This document shows positions 52,911 to 62,589 of a DNA stretch of 64,000 bases, one piece after another. The stretch is from Polynucleobacter sp. 80A-SIGWE. Its GTDB lineage: Bacteria; Pseudomonadota; Gammaproteobacteria; Burkholderiales; Burkholderiaceae. Under the pieces are notes generated by a model. It worked only from the letters and a program-made list of their open reading frames with translations. It made no database searches and was not told where the DNA came from. The position numbers were made by a program, and so were the translations under genes. How positions within the stretch are numbered: the stretch's first letter is position 1; each line of letters starts with the position of its first letter. The stretch is from positions 1-64,000 of the forward strand of contig NZ_JACVOR010000002.1 of assembly GCF_018882295.1 (NCBI RefSeq), given 5' to 3'.

Positions 52911-52975
52911 TTATTGAATATCGATTTATTCGCAGTTTTACGAAATTACACATAACTTAATTTTTTGGAGCCATT

Positions 52976-54910
52976 ATGGGAAAGATTATCGGAATTGACT
53001 TAGGAACCACAAACTCGTGCGTTTCAGTTGTTGAAAACAATGCACCTAAAGTTGTCGAGAACGCCGAAGGCGGCCGTACAACTCCATCCATCATTGCTTA
53101 CGTTGAAGACGGCGAAGTATTGGTTGGTGCGCCTGCAAAACGCCAATCAGTCACCAACCCTAAAAACACTATCTACGCAGTGAAGCGTTTGATGGGTCGC
53201 AAATTTACTGATGCTGAAGTGCAAAAAGACATCGGTTTAATGCCTTACAAAATTGTTCAAGCGGACAACGGTGATGCTTGGGTTGAAGCACGTGATAAAA
53301 AAATGGCACCACAACAAGTGTCAGCAGAAATTCTGCGCAAAATGAAAAAGACAGCCGAAGACTATCTCGGCGAAGAAGTAACTGAGGCAGTGATTACTGT
53401 TCCTGCTTACTTCAATGACAGCCAACGTCAAGCAACTAAAGATGCTGGCCGTATTGCTGGTTTAGATGTCAAGCGCATCATCAATGAGCCAACTGCAGCA
53501 GCGCTGGCATTTGGCCTCGACAAGCAAGACAAAGTAGATCGCAAGATTGCTGTATATGACTTGGGTGGCGGTACATTCGACGTATCCATCATTGAAATTG
53601 CTAACGTAGATGGTGAGAAGCAGTTCGAAGTGCTCTCTACTAACGGCGACACCTTCTTGGGCGGTGAAGACTTTGACCAACGCATCATTGATTGGATCAT
53701 TGCTGAGTTCAAGAAAGAGCAAGGCGTAGATTTGAGCAAAGACGTATTGGCATTGCAACGTTTAAAAGACGCTGCTGAAAAAGCTAAGATCGAATTGTCA
53801 TCTGCGCAACAAACCGAAATCAATTTGCCATATGTGACTGCTGATGCAGGCGGTCCTAAGCATTTGAACTTGAAGCTCACTCGCGCTAAGTTGGAGTCTT
53901 TGGTAGAAGAGTTGATCAACCGTACGGCTGGTCCTTGCTTAACTGCAATTAAAGACGCTGGCGTAAATGTGGCTGACATCGATGACGTGATTTTGGTTGG
54001 TGGTCAAACCCGTATGCCTGCAGTTCAGGACAAGGTAAAAGAGATTTTCGGCAAAGAGCCACGTAAGGACGTGAACCCAGACGAAGCAGTTGCTGTTGGT
54101 GCTGCGATTCAGGGCTCTGTATTGTCTGGTGATCGTAAGGACGTATTGCTCTTGGACGTAACTCCATTGTCATTGGGTATCGAAACCTTGGGCGGCGTAA
54201 TGACCAAGATGATTCCGAAGAACACCACTATCCCTACTAAGCATTCACAGGTTTATTCCACAGCGGAAGACAACCAGCCTGCGGTAACTATTAAGTGTTT
54301 CCAGGGTGAGCGTGAGATGGCTGCTGCTAACAAATTGCTCGGTGAGTTTAATTTGGAAGGTATTGCTCCAGCACAACGCGGTATGCCACAAATTGAAGTG
54401 ACCTTTGATATTGATGCCAACGGTATTTTGCATGTAACTGCAAAAGACAAAACGACTGGCAAAGAGAACAAGATCACCATTAAGGCAAACTCTGGTTTGA
54501 CTGAAGAAGAAATTCAACGCATGGTGAAAGATGCTGAAGCGAATGCCGATGAAGATAAAAAAGCATTGGAACTAGTAACAGCGCGCAACACTGCTGATGC
54601 TTTGGCTCACTCAACCAAGAAAGCCCTGGAAGAGCATGGTTCCGCTTTAGAGGCTTCTGAGAAAGAAGCAATCGAGGCTGCCCTGAAAGAATTGGATGAG
54701 GCAATCAAGGGTAGCGATAAAGCTGCTATTGAAGCTAAGACTGAAGCTTTGGGTAAAGCTAGTCAGAAGTTAGGCGAAAAAGCCATGGCTGCTGAACAAG
54801 CTAAAGCTGGTGGCGCTGCTCCTGGCGCAGCTCCTGGTGGCGCACAAGCTGCTGCTCCGGATGCTGACGTAGTGGATGCGGATTTCAAAGAAGTGGACGA
54901 TAAGAAGTAA
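52976..54910 (+). CDS. dnaK: Chaperone DnaK (Hsp70)
   Basis: The 644-residue ATP-dependent chaperone binds extended hydrophobic segments of unfolded proteins. The nucleotide-binding domain shows [14 protein letters not shown] (about 4-17) and [14 protein letters not shown] (about 194-207); the substrate domain starts after the linker [16 protein letters not shown] (about 388-403). The tail is a Gly/Ala-rich stretch ending [14 protein letters not shown] long antisense open frame (53428-53979) is a codon-bias shadow. It is read from a sigma-32 promoter with dnaJ downstream. Confidence 0.99.
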   Translation: MGKIIGIDLGTTNSCVSVVENNAPKVVENAEGGRTTPSIIAYVEDGEVLVGAPAKRQSVTNPKNTIYAVKRLMGRKFTDAEVQKDIGLMPYKIVQADNGDAWVEARDKKMAPQQVSAEILRKMKKTAEDYLGEEVTEAVITVPAYFNDSQRQATKDAGRIAGLDVKRIINEPTAAALAFGLDKQDKVDRKIAVYDLGGGTFDVSIIEIANVDGEKQFEVLSTNGDTFLGGEDFDQRIIDWIIAEFKKEQGVDLSKDVLALQRLKDAAEKAKIELSSAQQTEINLPYVTADAGGPKHLNLKLTRAKLESLVEELINRTAGPCLTAIKDAGVNVADIDDVILVGGQTRMPAVQDKVKEIFGKEPRKDVNPDEAVAVGAAIQGSVLSGDRKDVLLLDVTPLSLGIETLGGVMTKMIPKNTTIPTKHSQVYSTAEDNQPAVTIKCFQGEREMAAANKLLGEFNLEGIAPAQRGMPQIEVTFDIDANGILHVTAKDKTTGKENKITIKANSGLTEEEIQRMVKDAEANADEDKKALELVTARNTADALAHSTKKALEEHGSALEASEKEAIEAALKELDEAIKGSDKAAIEAKTEALGKASQKLGEKAMAAEQAKAGGAAPGAAPGGAQAAAPDADVVDADFKEVDDKK

Positions 54911-54957
54911 TCCCTTATATTGAAAGCCATTTAACGTAGTTTAGAAGTACTTAAATA

Positions 54958-54982
54958 ACAAGTCGGCCTCGTGCCGACTTGT
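54958..54982 (+). other. Hairpin between dnaK and dnaJ (possible attenuator)
   Basis: ACAAGTCGGC (54958-54967) and GCCGACTTGT (54973-54982) pair perfectly over 10 bp around a 5-base loop. There is no T run after it, so it is not a typical terminator; it could lower read-through into dnaJ, protect the dnaK mRNA end, or do nothing. The GTG inside it (54971) is unlikely to start dnaJ. Confidence 0.55.
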
Positions 54983-55009
54983 GTCATTCAGGTTGTTGAG
55001 AGGAATTTT

Positions 55010-56140
55010 GTGCCTAAAAGTAAACGCGATTATTACGAAGTGCTTGGTGTTGCGAAAGGTGCCAGCGATGAGGAGCTAAAAAAGGCTTATCGGAAAATGG
55101 CGATGAAGCATCACCCTGATCGCAATCCCGATAGCAAAACAGCGGAAGCGCAATTCAAAGAAGTTAAAGAGGCGTACGAAACCCTCACTGATCCAAACAA
55201 GCGCGCTGCTTATGATCAATACGGTCATGCAGGCGTGGACCAATCCAGCGGCTTTGGCGGTGGTGGCTTTGGTGGTGGCGGTTTTGCGGATGCCTTTGGT
55301 GATATCTTCGGTGATATTTTTGGCCAAGGTGGTGGACGTCAGTCGGGACCACAGGTTTATAAGGGTGCTGATTTACGTTACAACATGGAGATCACTCTCG
55401 AGCAAGCTGCTGAGGGTTACACCACGCAAATTCGAGTACCAAGCTGGAGTGATTGCAAGCCATGTCACGGTACTGGCGCAGAGCCTGGCAGCAAAGCTGA
55501 GAGATGTACTACTTGTGATGGTCATGGTCAAGTTCGTGTCCAACAGGGCTTCTTCTCAATGCAGCAAACTTGCCCCAAGTGTCGCGGCACTGGTGAGTAC
55601 ATTCCGAAGCCATGCAAGACTTGCCATGGCAGCGGTAAACATAAAGAACAAAAAACACTCGAAATCAAAATCCCTGCGGGTATTGATGATGGCATGCGCG
55701 TTCGCTCCGTTGGTAACGGCGAGCCAGGCGTTAATGGCGGCCCATCTGGCGATCTCTATGTGGAAGTGAGAGTTAAGCCCCATAAAGTATTTGAGCGCGA
55801 TGGCAGTGATTTGCATGTGCAAATGCCAATCTCATTCGCAACTGCAACGATTGGTGGCGATATTGAAGTACCAACGCTTTCAGGGCGCGTCGAGTTTCCA
55901 ATTCCTGAGGGTACGCAGACTGGTAAAACATTCCGTTTGCGCAACAAGGGAATTAAAGGTCTACGCTCTACTATGGTTGGCGATCTCTTCGTTCACGTTG
56001 CTGTTGAGACCCCAGTGAAGCTGACTGATGAGCAAAAGAAAATGCTCCAGAAGTTTGATGACAGCTTGAAGACTGGTGGTGATAAACACAACCCCCATCA
56101 AAAGGGTTGGTTTGATGGTGTGAAGAGTTTTTTTAGCTAG
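55010..56140 (+). CDS. dnaJ: Co-chaperone DnaJ (Hsp40)
   Basis: The 376-residue J-protein stimulates DnaK ATPase and delivers substrates. The J-domain begins [11 protein letters not shown] with HPD at residues 35-37; a glycine/phenylalanine stretch follows ([20 protein letters not shown], about 82-101); four CxxCxGxG zinc motifs lie at about 150-210 ([32 protein letters not shown]). I chose the GTG at 55010, preceded by GAGAGGA; the earlier in-frame start at 54971 lies inside a hairpin and adds non-homologous residues. Confidence 0.97.
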   Translation: MPKSKRDYYEVLGVAKGASDEELKKAYRKMAMKHHPDRNPDSKTAEAQFKEVKEAYETLTDPNKRAAYDQYGHAGVDQSSGFGGGGFGGGGFADAFGDIFGDIFGQGGGRQSGPQVYKGADLRYNMEITLEQAAEGYTTQIRVPSWSDCKPCHGTGAEPGSKAERCTTCDGHGQVRVQQGFFSMQQTCPKCRGTGEYIPKPCKTCHGSGKHKEQKTLEIKIPAGIDDGMRVRSVGNGEPGVNGGPSGDLYVEVRVKPHKVFERDGSDLHVQMPISFATATIGGDIEVPTLSGRVEFPIPEGTQTGKTFRLRNKGIKGLRSTMVGDLFVHVAVETPVKLTDEQKKMLQKFDDSLKTGGDKHNPHQKGWFDGVKSFFS

Positions 56141-56154
56141 CGAGTAGTTAAAAC

Positions 56155-56973
56155 TTATCCAGCAAAGCCGTGTTCGGGTCCGGGGAACTTTCCGGATTTC
56201 ACTTCTCGAACATAGGCTTTGACTGCTGCCTCAATAGAGGCATGACCCTCTAAAAAGTTTTTAACAAACTTTGGTGGCTTCCCAGGGCTAATGCCCAGCA
56301 TATCTTGTAGTACCAATACTTGACCGGAGCAATCTGCGCCCGCACCAATTCCTATTGTGGGGATATGGAGTTCAGTAGTGATGCGTTCGCCTAAAGAAGA
56401 AGGGATTGCTTCTAGAACCACCATTTGCGCCCCGGCTTCCTGACAGGCGAGCGCTTGTTCGAGCATGATGGTGGCCGAATCTTTTGATTTACCTTGTACT
56501 TTGTAGCCGCCTAGGATGTGCACTGATTGTGGCAACAAGCCTAGGTGCGCACAGACTGGAACACTCCGTTCTACTAGGTGACGAATCACATCAACCTGCC
56601 AATCGCCACCACCTTCAAGCTTGACCATATCAGCGCCAGCACGCATGAGTTCTGCTGCTGAGTCTAGAGCTTGAACGGGATCGCCATAACTGGCAAAAGG
56701 AAGATCGGCAATGATGAAAGCGTGAGAGTTAGCGCGGGCCACACATTCGGTGTGATACGCCATTTGCTCAACGGTTACTGGGGTAGTACTTGAGTGACCT
56801 TGAATCACGTTACCTAGAGAATCCCCAATCAGAATAGTATCTACTCCGCAGCGATTTAATAAGGCTGACATCGTCGAATCGTATGCCGTCAGCATAGTAA
56901 TTTTTTCACCCTCCGCGCGCATGGCGAGGAGTTTAGAAATCGTAAGTGGCTTTTCGCCTTGTAAGTAACCCAT
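56155..56973 (-). CDS. panB: 3-methyl-2-oxobutanoate hydroxymethyltransferase
   Basis: PanB makes ketopantoate from alpha-ketoisovalerate and methylene-tetrahydrofolate, the first committed step of pantothenate and coenzyme A synthesis. The 272-residue barrel protein has [13 protein letters not shown] (about 22-34), [22 protein letters not shown] (about 47-68) with the metal aspartate, VKLEGG and the [20 protein letters not shown] signature. It is the last gene of the six-gene minus-strand group and lies 17 bases after folK; folate synthesis supplies its one-carbon donor. Confidence 0.97.
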   Translation of the reverse strand: MGYLQGEKPLTISKLLAMRAEGEKITMLTAYDSTMSALLNRCGVDTILIGDSLGNVIQGHSSTTPVTVEQMAYHTECVARANSHAFIIADLPFASYGDPVQALDSAAELMRAGADMVKLEGGGDWQVDVIRHLVERSVPVCAHLGLLPQSVHILGGYKVQGKSKDSATIMLEQALACQEAGAQMVVLEAIPSSLGERITTELHIPTIGIGAGADCSGQVLVLQDMLGISPGKPPKFVKNFLEGHASIEAAVKAYVREVKSGKFPGPEHGFAG

Positions 56974-56990
56974 GGCGTGAGTTTAATGAA

Positions 56991-57518
56991 TTAATGCGCT
57001 GATTGGCTATAAACGTCTTTTTCACCGCAATTACAGTTGCGGCAAGGTAGTTTTTCTATGCGCTGATCAGCCACATTGGGTAAATAAGCCTTGAGTTCAC
57101 CCCAGTTGGGTAGAAAGAAATCCGGGGCAATTTCCAGTAAAGGCAGAAGGACAAAAGATCTCTCAATGATTCTTGGGTGGGGAATGGTGAGTTCGCTATC
57201 TGTTTGGGATACGCCCTCAAATGCCAGAATATCCAGATCAATCGTGCGGGGTGCATTGGTGTAAGGACGCTCACGGCCAAATTCTTGTTCAACCGCTTGG
57301 CAGACGTGCAATAAGCCGTAAGGGCTTAACTGCGTTTCAATTTCAATTACTGCGTTGATGTAGTCGCCACCAGTGGCTTGGAAGGGCGCGCTTTGGTAAA
57401 AGCAACTTTTGGCTAGGATTTGGAGTTCGCAGCGCTGTGCAAGGCACACAATCGCGTCAGTAATAAGCTGACGTGTGTCACCGATATTTCCGCCAAATCC
57501 AATAAAAGCTCGAGCCAT
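56991..57518 (-). CDS. folK: 2-amino-4-hydroxy-6-hydroxymethyldihydropteridine pyrophosphokinase
   Basis: FolK pyrophosphorylates the pterin alcohol with ATP, a late step of dihydrofolate synthesis. The 175-residue protein begins MARAFIGFGGNIGDTRQLI and has the signature RTIDLDILAF (metal-binding Asp pair, about residues 91-100) followed by IPHPRIIERSFVLLPLLEIAP. The C-terminal tail (LPCRNCNCGEKDVYSQSAH) has three closely spaced cysteines and is beyond the usual domain end. 70 bases separate it from pcnB. Confidence 0.95.
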   Translation of the reverse strand: MARAFIGFGGNIGDTRQLITDAIVCLAQRCELQILAKSCFYQSAPFQATGGDYINAVIEIETQLSPYGLLHVCQAVEQEFGRERPYTNAPRTIDLDILAFEGVSQTDSELTIPHPRIIERSFVLLPLLEIAPDFFLPNWGELKAYLPNVADQRIEKLPCRNCNCGEKDVYSQSAH

Positions 57519-57588
57519 GCTCTTTCCAAACGAGAGAAAACTACAAGAAACTACCGAATCTACTTTACTGAATTTTTCTCAAGTCTGC

Positions 57589-58989
57589 TTAGTCTGCTGC
57601 ACCTTCAGTGGGCGAAGCAGCTTTGGGTTTTCTACGGCGACGTCTTTTTGTGGGGGAGGCGCTATTACCAGCCTCATTTTTGACGCTGGCCATTAAGGCT
57701 TCCTGGCCTTCCGGATCGGTAGCAATGAAGTCAGTCCACCATTGCCCTAGAGAGGGGTTTTTCTCCCCGGTGGCGCAGCGCAGCAACATAAAGTCATAAC
57801 CCGCCCTAAAGCGTGGGGATTCAATCAGGCGGTAAGGGTAGCGTCCAACACGCTTTTCAAAACGGGGTTGCATGGACCAGATTTCTCGCATGTCACTTTC
57901 GAAGCGACGTTGAATCACCATGCCACTACTTTGACTTGCAATCGTTTCATCCATCGCATCATGCAGTGCTGGAATATTAGAAATCCCTTTGGCAATATTC
58001 TTTTTCCAATTACTCAACAGGTCTGGCCAGAGTAAAGTTGCAAACAAGAATCCTGCGGAAACACTTTTGCCAGACTGAATACGTTGGTCAGTATTCGCAA
58101 GGGCAATGCGTACAAAATCATTTGCTTCTTTTGAATCTGCACTTTTATCTAGGATGTGATCAAGCAAGGGTAGAGGGCCGTGATGTAGTCCCGCATCCTT
58201 CAGGCCTTGAATCGCAGCCCATGAATAACCTGACATGAGTAGCTTCAGGATTTCATCGAAGAGGCGAGCGGATGGAACATCATGAATCAACTTGCCTAAT
58301 TTGGCGATGGGCGCACGTGTTGCTTCGTCTAAAGTAAAGCCGGTCTTCGCGGCAAAACGAACGGCCCGCAACATGCGAATAGGATCTTCACGATAGCGCT
58401 TAGCGGGGTCTCCAATCATGCGCAGGGTTTTCTTCTGCATGTCGGCCATACCGCCGTGATAGTCGAGCACGGTCTCGGTAGCTGGATCGTAGTACATCGC
58501 ATTAATGCTGAAATCCCTGCGAGCGGCATCTTCATGTTGGCTGCCCCAGACGTTATCCCGTAGGATGCGGCCATTTTCGGCTACGTGCTCGCCAGCGTTC
58601 TCTAGTAAGGCTCTGAAGGTCGATACCTCAATGATTTCAGGTTGGCCTTTGCCAAAGAAAGTCACGTGCACAATCTGAAAGCGACGGCCAATCAGGCGCG
58701 CTTTACGGAACAACTTTTGTACTTGCTCGGGCGTGGCATTGGTTGCCACATCAAAATCCTTTGGACCAATTCCTAAAGCTAAATCTCGTACTGCGCCGCC
58801 GACAATAAAAGCATCATAGCCAGCCTGCTGTAATGTTTGGGTCACCTTCACCGCATTTTTTGATAGCAAATGTGGATCAATGCGGTGAGATTTTTTAGGA
58901 ATTCGTTTCGGTGCGCCTGAGGTATGGGCCGCAGTATGTCGGACCATTGGGTCGCGACGCAAAATACGCTTAATAAATTTGGTAATCAT
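57589..58989 (-). CDS. pcnB: Poly(A) polymerase I
   Basis: PcnB adds poly(A) tails to RNA, marking it for decay. The 466-residue protein has the nucleotidyltransferase head typical of class II (AFIVGGAVRDLALGIGPKDFDV, about 61-82), then RRFQIVHV, the RRDFSINAMYYDP block and AVRFAAKTGFTL. The lysine/arginine-rich tail (TKRRRRRKPK) is a usual RNA-binding extension. A long basic leader precedes the head; Met15 is an alternative start. It overlaps the upstream HAD gene by four bases. Confidence 0.95.
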   Translation of the reverse strand: MITKFIKRILRRDPMVRHTAAHTSGAPKRIPKKSHRIDPHLLSKNAVKVTQTLQQAGYDAFIVGGAVRDLALGIGPKDFDVATNATPEQVQKLFRKARLIGRRFQIVHVTFFGKGQPEIIEVSTFRALLENAGEHVAENGRILRDNVWGSQHEDAARRDFSINAMYYDPATETVLDYHGGMADMQKKTLRMIGDPAKRYREDPIRMLRAVRFAAKTGFTLDEATRAPIAKLGKLIHDVPSARLFDEILKLLMSGYSWAAIQGLKDAGLHHGPLPLLDHILDKSADSKEANDFVRIALANTDQRIQSGKSVSAGFLFATLLWPDLLSNWKKNIAKGISNIPALHDAMDETIASQSSGMVIQRRFESDMREIWSMQPRFEKRVGRYPYRLIESPRFRAGYDFMLLRCATGEKNPSLGQWWTDFIATDPEGQEALMASVKNEAGNSASPTKRRRRRKPKAASPTEGAAD

Positions 58990-59666
58990 GCAAACAATTC
59001 AAGTATGGGCCAGTGACGCTTTGAGGCTTCATCACGTAGGCGAGCATCTGGATTAGTAGCAACCGGGTTGCTGACTTTTTCCAGGAGAGGTAAATCATTC
59101 ATAGAATCTGAATAAAAATAGCTTTGTGGCAATTGGCCTAATGCGAGATTTTGTGTAGCAAGCCAATCATGTACTCGTTGAATCTTGCCTTCTCGAAAAC
59201 TCGGGATGCCTTTAACTTCGCCAGTGAAAGCGGCGAGAGGATTATCTCCCACGGTGGCAGGTTCAGTAGCCACGAGATGACCAATGCCAAAACTTTCTAC
59301 GATGGGGCGAGTAACAAAGCTGTTAGTTGCAGTCACAACGCAGCAAAGATCACCGGCATCTTGGTGGCGCTTTACTAAATCAAGCGCTTGTTGACGTATC
59401 TGGCCAGTAATTACTTCCTGCATAAATGCGTCATGCCATTCTTTGAGCTGTGTTCGAGAATGTTCCGAGAGCGGCTTCAAAGCAAAGCGTAAGAACTCCT
59501 GAATATTGAGCTTGCCATCTTTGTAATCTTGATAGAAGCGCTCATTTTGCTGCGCATAGTATTTGCTATCCACTACGCCAATACGTGCCAGAAACTGACC
59601 CCATTCGTAATCGCTATCGCAGGGGAGAAGAGTGTGATCTAAGTCGAACAGTGCTAATCGGGTCAT
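58986..59666 (-). CDS. HAD-superfamily subfamily IB hydrolase (SerB-like phosphatase)
   Basis: The 226-residue protein has HAD motif I LFDLDHTLL (nucleophile Asp8, Asp10), a helical cap with EWGQFLARIGV, motif II VVTATNSFV and motif IV YFYSDSMNDLPLLE. The IB subfamily includes phosphoserine and related phosphatases; the actual substrate is unknown. I chose the ATG at 59666 rather than the in-frame one at 59717, which overlaps hda. It lies 4 bases after hda and overlaps pcnB. Confidence 0.92.
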   Translation of the reverse strand: MTRLALFDLDHTLLPCDSDYEWGQFLARIGVVDSKYYAQQNERFYQDYKDGKLNIQEFLRFALKPLSEHSRTQLKEWHDAFMQEVITGQIRQQALDLVKRHQDAGDLCCVVTATNSFVTRPIVESFGIGHLVATEPATVGDNPLAAFTGEVKGIPSFREGKIQRVHDWLATQNLALGQLPQSYFYSDSMNDLPLLEKVSNPVATNPDARLRDEASKRHWPILELFA

Positions 59667-59670
59667 TAAT

Positions 59671-60429
59671 TTATTTGGGCTGTAAAAGCTCTCTAACAAG
59701 AGGCAAGGTAACAGCACGTTTTGTTTCTAGTGAATAAGCATCCAAAGCATCAATCAAGGCCATGAGGTTTGGCATATCGCGATAAAAGCGATTTAACAAC
59801 CAAGGCAATACATCTGGGGATAAAACCAAGCCGCGCGCTTGCGCCGCTTGCTGTAAGGCCTCTATTTTCTCATCATCGCCCAAAAGATGAGTTTGAAAGA
59901 TCAAACCCCAGCCTAGACGGGTGCGAAGGTCTTCTCTAAGGCTTAAAGCGCCAGGGGCGGCATTGCCTGCCATGAAGATGTGAATGGCTTTGCTGCCCTG
60001 AATAGCATTCAGAATGCGAAATAAAGAGGCTACCAAGCGTTCATCAAGTCGATCTACGTCATCCACAGTGATTACAGAGGGTTTATCGCTTGCACAGAGG
60101 GTGGGCAAGCTTTCCTCTAGTCGTACCCAAGAAATCGGCTCATTGGGGGTGAGGGGGAAGTACTCTAAACCCAATTCTTGGGCGGCATCGCCAATAGCGC
60201 TAAGCAAATGGGTGCGACCAGAGCCTTCTGGTCCCCACCAATATATCCAGCGTTGGTTCAGGGGATTTTCACTAGCCTCTCTTGGGGCGTTTATTTCCCA
60301 AGATTTGACTAAAGCCAATAAGGCTGAGTGCAGCGCTAGATTTTCTCCAGCCAGAAAATTGCTTAAGCTGGGTTTAGGTGTGTGACCAATATCAAGCGCA
60401 AACTGTTTTGGTAGTGACGAGTTATTCAT
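59671..60429 (-). CDS. hda: DnaA-homologous regulatory inactivator Hda
   Basis: Hda, with the beta clamp, stimulates ATP hydrolysis by DnaA and so prevents re-initiation of replication. The 252-residue AAA+ protein has a P-loop-like GPEGSGRTHLL (about 66-76) with arginine in place of the lysine, as in E. coli Hda, the sensor region VITVDDVDRLDERL and LREDLRTRLGWGLIF. The N-terminus QFALDIG contains a clamp-binding-like QxxLxI pattern. It is 12 bases after the permease gene and about 20 residues longer than E. coli Hda (233). Confidence 0.93.
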   Translation of the reverse strand: MNNSSLPKQFALDIGHTPKPSLSNFLAGENLALHSALLALVKSWEINAPREASENPLNQRWIYWWGPEGSGRTHLLSAIGDAAQELGLEYFPLTPNEPISWVRLEESLPTLCASDKPSVITVDDVDRLDERLVASLFRILNAIQGSKAIHIFMAGNAAPGALSLREDLRTRLGWGLIFQTHLLGDDEKIEALQQAAQARGLVLSPDVLPWLLNRFYRDMPNLMALIDALDAYSLETKRAVTLPLVRELLQPK

Positions 60430-60441
60430 TACTGCGGAAAC

Positions 60442-61431
60442 TTATTTTTGATACCAAGAGCTTTGGGTATAGCGTGACCAACCATACTGCAGCAGCACCA
60501 AGCTGACTGCGCTTGTTGGTAACGCCAGCAGTACACCAAAGAAGCCAAATAACTTCCCAAATAACAGCAAAGCAAAAAGTACCGCGACTGGATGCAAGCC
60601 AATTCGCTCGCCTACTAGGCGTGGCGTGAGGAAGAAGCCTTCAATAAATTGCCCCAGTCCATATAGCACTAGGACGCCAATGATTGCGCCCCCAGGTCCA
60701 AATTGTAAAAGGGCTGCAAGGATGGCTAAGGTAAAGCCCAGGGTAATACCGATGTAGGGAATCACAATCATGAGTGCCGTAAAGACGCCTAATGCAACAG
60801 CGCCTTTAATTCCAATGATGCTTAATCCAGCGCTGTAAAAAACAGACATGATAGAAATGACGATAAGCATGCCCCTAAGGTATTGGGATAGCAAACCATC
60901 AGCATGCATTGCGAGGTGGTGAATAGTTTCTTGTGCGCGTAATGGAACAATCGATTTGACGAGTTTGAAAAAATGCTCCCAGTCGATCAAGAGATAAAAC
61001 ATTACAAATAGTGTTAGCACTGCATTAACGAATCCGGTAATTACCGAGCTACCTGACATCAATACTGTGTCTAAGGTAGAGGACATCAGTGCATCTGAGT
61101 TGTCATTGAGGTGTGTAGTGATTTTTTGAGTGGCGCTTGACTTGAGGGTGCCCCAATCCACATCAATATGAAAATCATTCAATTTGGGCTCAAGCCAAGC
61201 TTGGGTGTTTTGGATCCAATCCGGAAATTGAGCCTTGATGAGGGGAATTTCAGTTTTGAGGAGGGTAATAAACAGGCTCAAAATCAAAAAACACACGCCC
61301 AGGCCAAAAATCATGGCAATCCCAGCAGCCGCTGCGCGGGGTAGGCGATACCTCTCAAGCCACAGGCAAACTGGGCGTAGGGCGTAAGCCAGAATAAATG
61401 CAGTCAGAAAAGGGGTAAAAATTTCAGCCAT
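60442..61431 (-). CDS. AI-2E family transporter (PerM-like membrane protein)
   Basis: The 329-residue inner-membrane protein has about eight membrane segments in the AI-2E/PerM order: FTPFLTAFILAYALRPV, IAMIFGLGVCFLILSLFI, a periplasmic loop, VNAVLTLFVMFYLLID, then segments ending with AVLFALLLFGKLFGFFGVLLALP. The N-terminus is shorter than usual: it begins in what is normally the second half of the first membrane helix, and a stop codon lies eight codons upstream in frame. The transported molecule is not known for this subfamily. It is divergent from purM (73-base gap), an arrangement typical of Burkholderiales. Confidence 0.88.
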   Translation of the reverse strand: MAEIFTPFLTAFILAYALRPVCLWLERYRLPRAAAAGIAMIFGLGVCFLILSLFITLLKTEIPLIKAQFPDWIQNTQAWLEPKLNDFHIDVDWGTLKSSATQKITTHLNDNSDALMSSTLDTVLMSGSSVITGFVNAVLTLFVMFYLLIDWEHFFKLVKSIVPLRAQETIHHLAMHADGLLSQYLRGMLIVISIMSVFYSAGLSIIGIKGAVALGVFTALMIVIPYIGITLGFTLAILAALLQFGPGGAIIGVLVLYGLGQFIEGFFLTPRLVGERIGLHPVAVLFALLLFGKLFGFFGVLLALPTSAVSLVLLQYGWSRYTQSSWYQK

Positions 61432-61504
61432 CGCGCTCGAATCCTCTAGAATTCAATGATTCTACCGACCAAGTAGTGTTTTTTACTAATCTTCTATCTC
61501 TGCC

Positions 61505-62557
61505 ATGAACTCATCTACTAATTCTTCCTCAAAAGGCCTTTCCTACCGTGACGCTGGTGTCGATATCGACGCCGGGGATGATTTGGTGGATCGCATCAAG
61601 CCTTTGGCCAAGAAAACCATGCGCGAAGGCGTATTAGCTGGGATTGGCGGCTTTGGTGCCCTGTTTGAGGTACCAAAACGCTATAAAGAGCCGGTATTGG
61701 TATCTGGTACTGACGGCGTTGGTACAAAACTGAGATTAGCTTTTGAGTGGAATCGTCATGACACGATTGGCCAGGATTTGGTGGCGATGAGTGTGAACGA
61801 CATTTTGGTTCAGGGTGCTGAACCCCTCTTTTTCTTGGATTACTTTGCCTGCGGCAAGCTCACTGTAGATACTGCTGCCACTGTAGTTGGCGGAATTGCT
61901 AAGGGTTGTGAGTTATCTGGTTGCGCATTGATCGGTGGCGAGACAGCTGAGATGCCTGGTATGTACCCTCCAGGTGAATATGACTTGGCCGGCTTTGCTG
62001 TTGGCGCAGTTGAAAAATCCAAAATTATTACTGGCGCAACAATTACCCCTGGCGATGTTGTTTTAGCAATTGCTTCGAGTGGCGCACATTCCAATGGCTA
62101 TTCATTGGTTCGCAAAATTATTGAGCGTGCGGGTGCCAAGCCAACTGATGATTTAGGTGGTCGCTCCTTGGGTGATGTTGTGATGGCCCCTACGCAAATT
62201 TATGTGAAGCAGTTGCTGAAGTTGATCGGAGAGGTCAATGTGAAAGGCATGGCGCACATTACTGGTGGCGGCTTAGTGGACAACGTGCCACGCGTACTCC
62301 CAGAAAATACGCAAGCTGTATTACATCGCGATAGTTGGCAGATGCCTGAACTCTTCCGTTGGTTGCAGATGAAGGGTGGCGTAGCGGATGCAGAAATGGT
62401 GCGTGTATTTAACTGTGGTATTGGCATGGTGGTAATCGTTACTGCCGATCAAGCGGATGCTGCAATCCAGTCACTCAAAGCTGAAGGTCTGCATGCTTGG
62501 ACTGTTGGTGAAGTTGTAGAGCGTCCAGCTGGCGCACCACAAACTATCGTTATTTAA
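61505..62557 (+). CDS. purM: Phosphoribosylformylglycinamidine cyclo-ligase (AIR synthetase)
   Basis: PurM closes the imidazole ring in purine synthesis, using ATP. The 350-residue protein has the family start [19 protein letters not shown] (about 11-29), [15 protein letters not shown] with the ATP/substrate loop, [21 protein letters not shown] near 143 and [16 protein letters not shown]. Length is normal. The convergent miaA stop is 15 bases downstream, with a 9-bp hairpin across the ends. Confidence 0.97.
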   Translation: MNSSTNSSSKGLSYRDAGVDIDAGDDLVDRIKPLAKKTMREGVLAGIGGFGALFEVPKRYKEPVLVSGTDGVGTKLRLAFEWNRHDTIGQDLVAMSVNDILVQGAEPLFFLDYFACGKLTVDTAATVVGGIAKGCELSGCALIGGETAEMPGMYPPGEYDLAGFAVGAVEKSKIITGATITPGDVVLAIASSGAHSNGYSLVRKIIERAGAKPTDDLGGRSLGDVVMAPTQIYVKQLLKLIGEVNVKGMAHITGGGLVDNVPRVLPENTQAVLHRDSWQMPELFRWLQMKGGVADAEMVRVFNCGIGMVVIVTADQADAAIQSLKAEGLHAWTVGEVVERPAGAPQTIVI

Positions 62558-62565
62558 TACTCAGT

Positions 62566-62589
62566 CAAAGCCTATTTATTTAGGCTTTG
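62566..62589. other. Hairpin across the convergent ends of purM and miaA
   Basis: CAAAGCCTA (62566-62574) and TAGGCTTTG (62581-62589) form a perfect 9-bp stem around TTTATT and include the miaA stop. No T run follows on either strand, so if it terminates transcription it does so weakly. Confidence 0.5.

Noticed and set aside
53428-53979. 183-codon open frame antisense to dnaK
   Set aside because: It is a codon-bias shadow of dnaK, has no ribosome site and no family resemblance; such antisense frames on dnaK are a known annotation artefact.
54971-55009. Earlier GTG start for dnaJ
   Set aside because: It lies inside a 10-bp hairpin and adds residues before [10 protein letters not shown] that DnaJ proteins lack; GTG at 55010 has a ribosome site.
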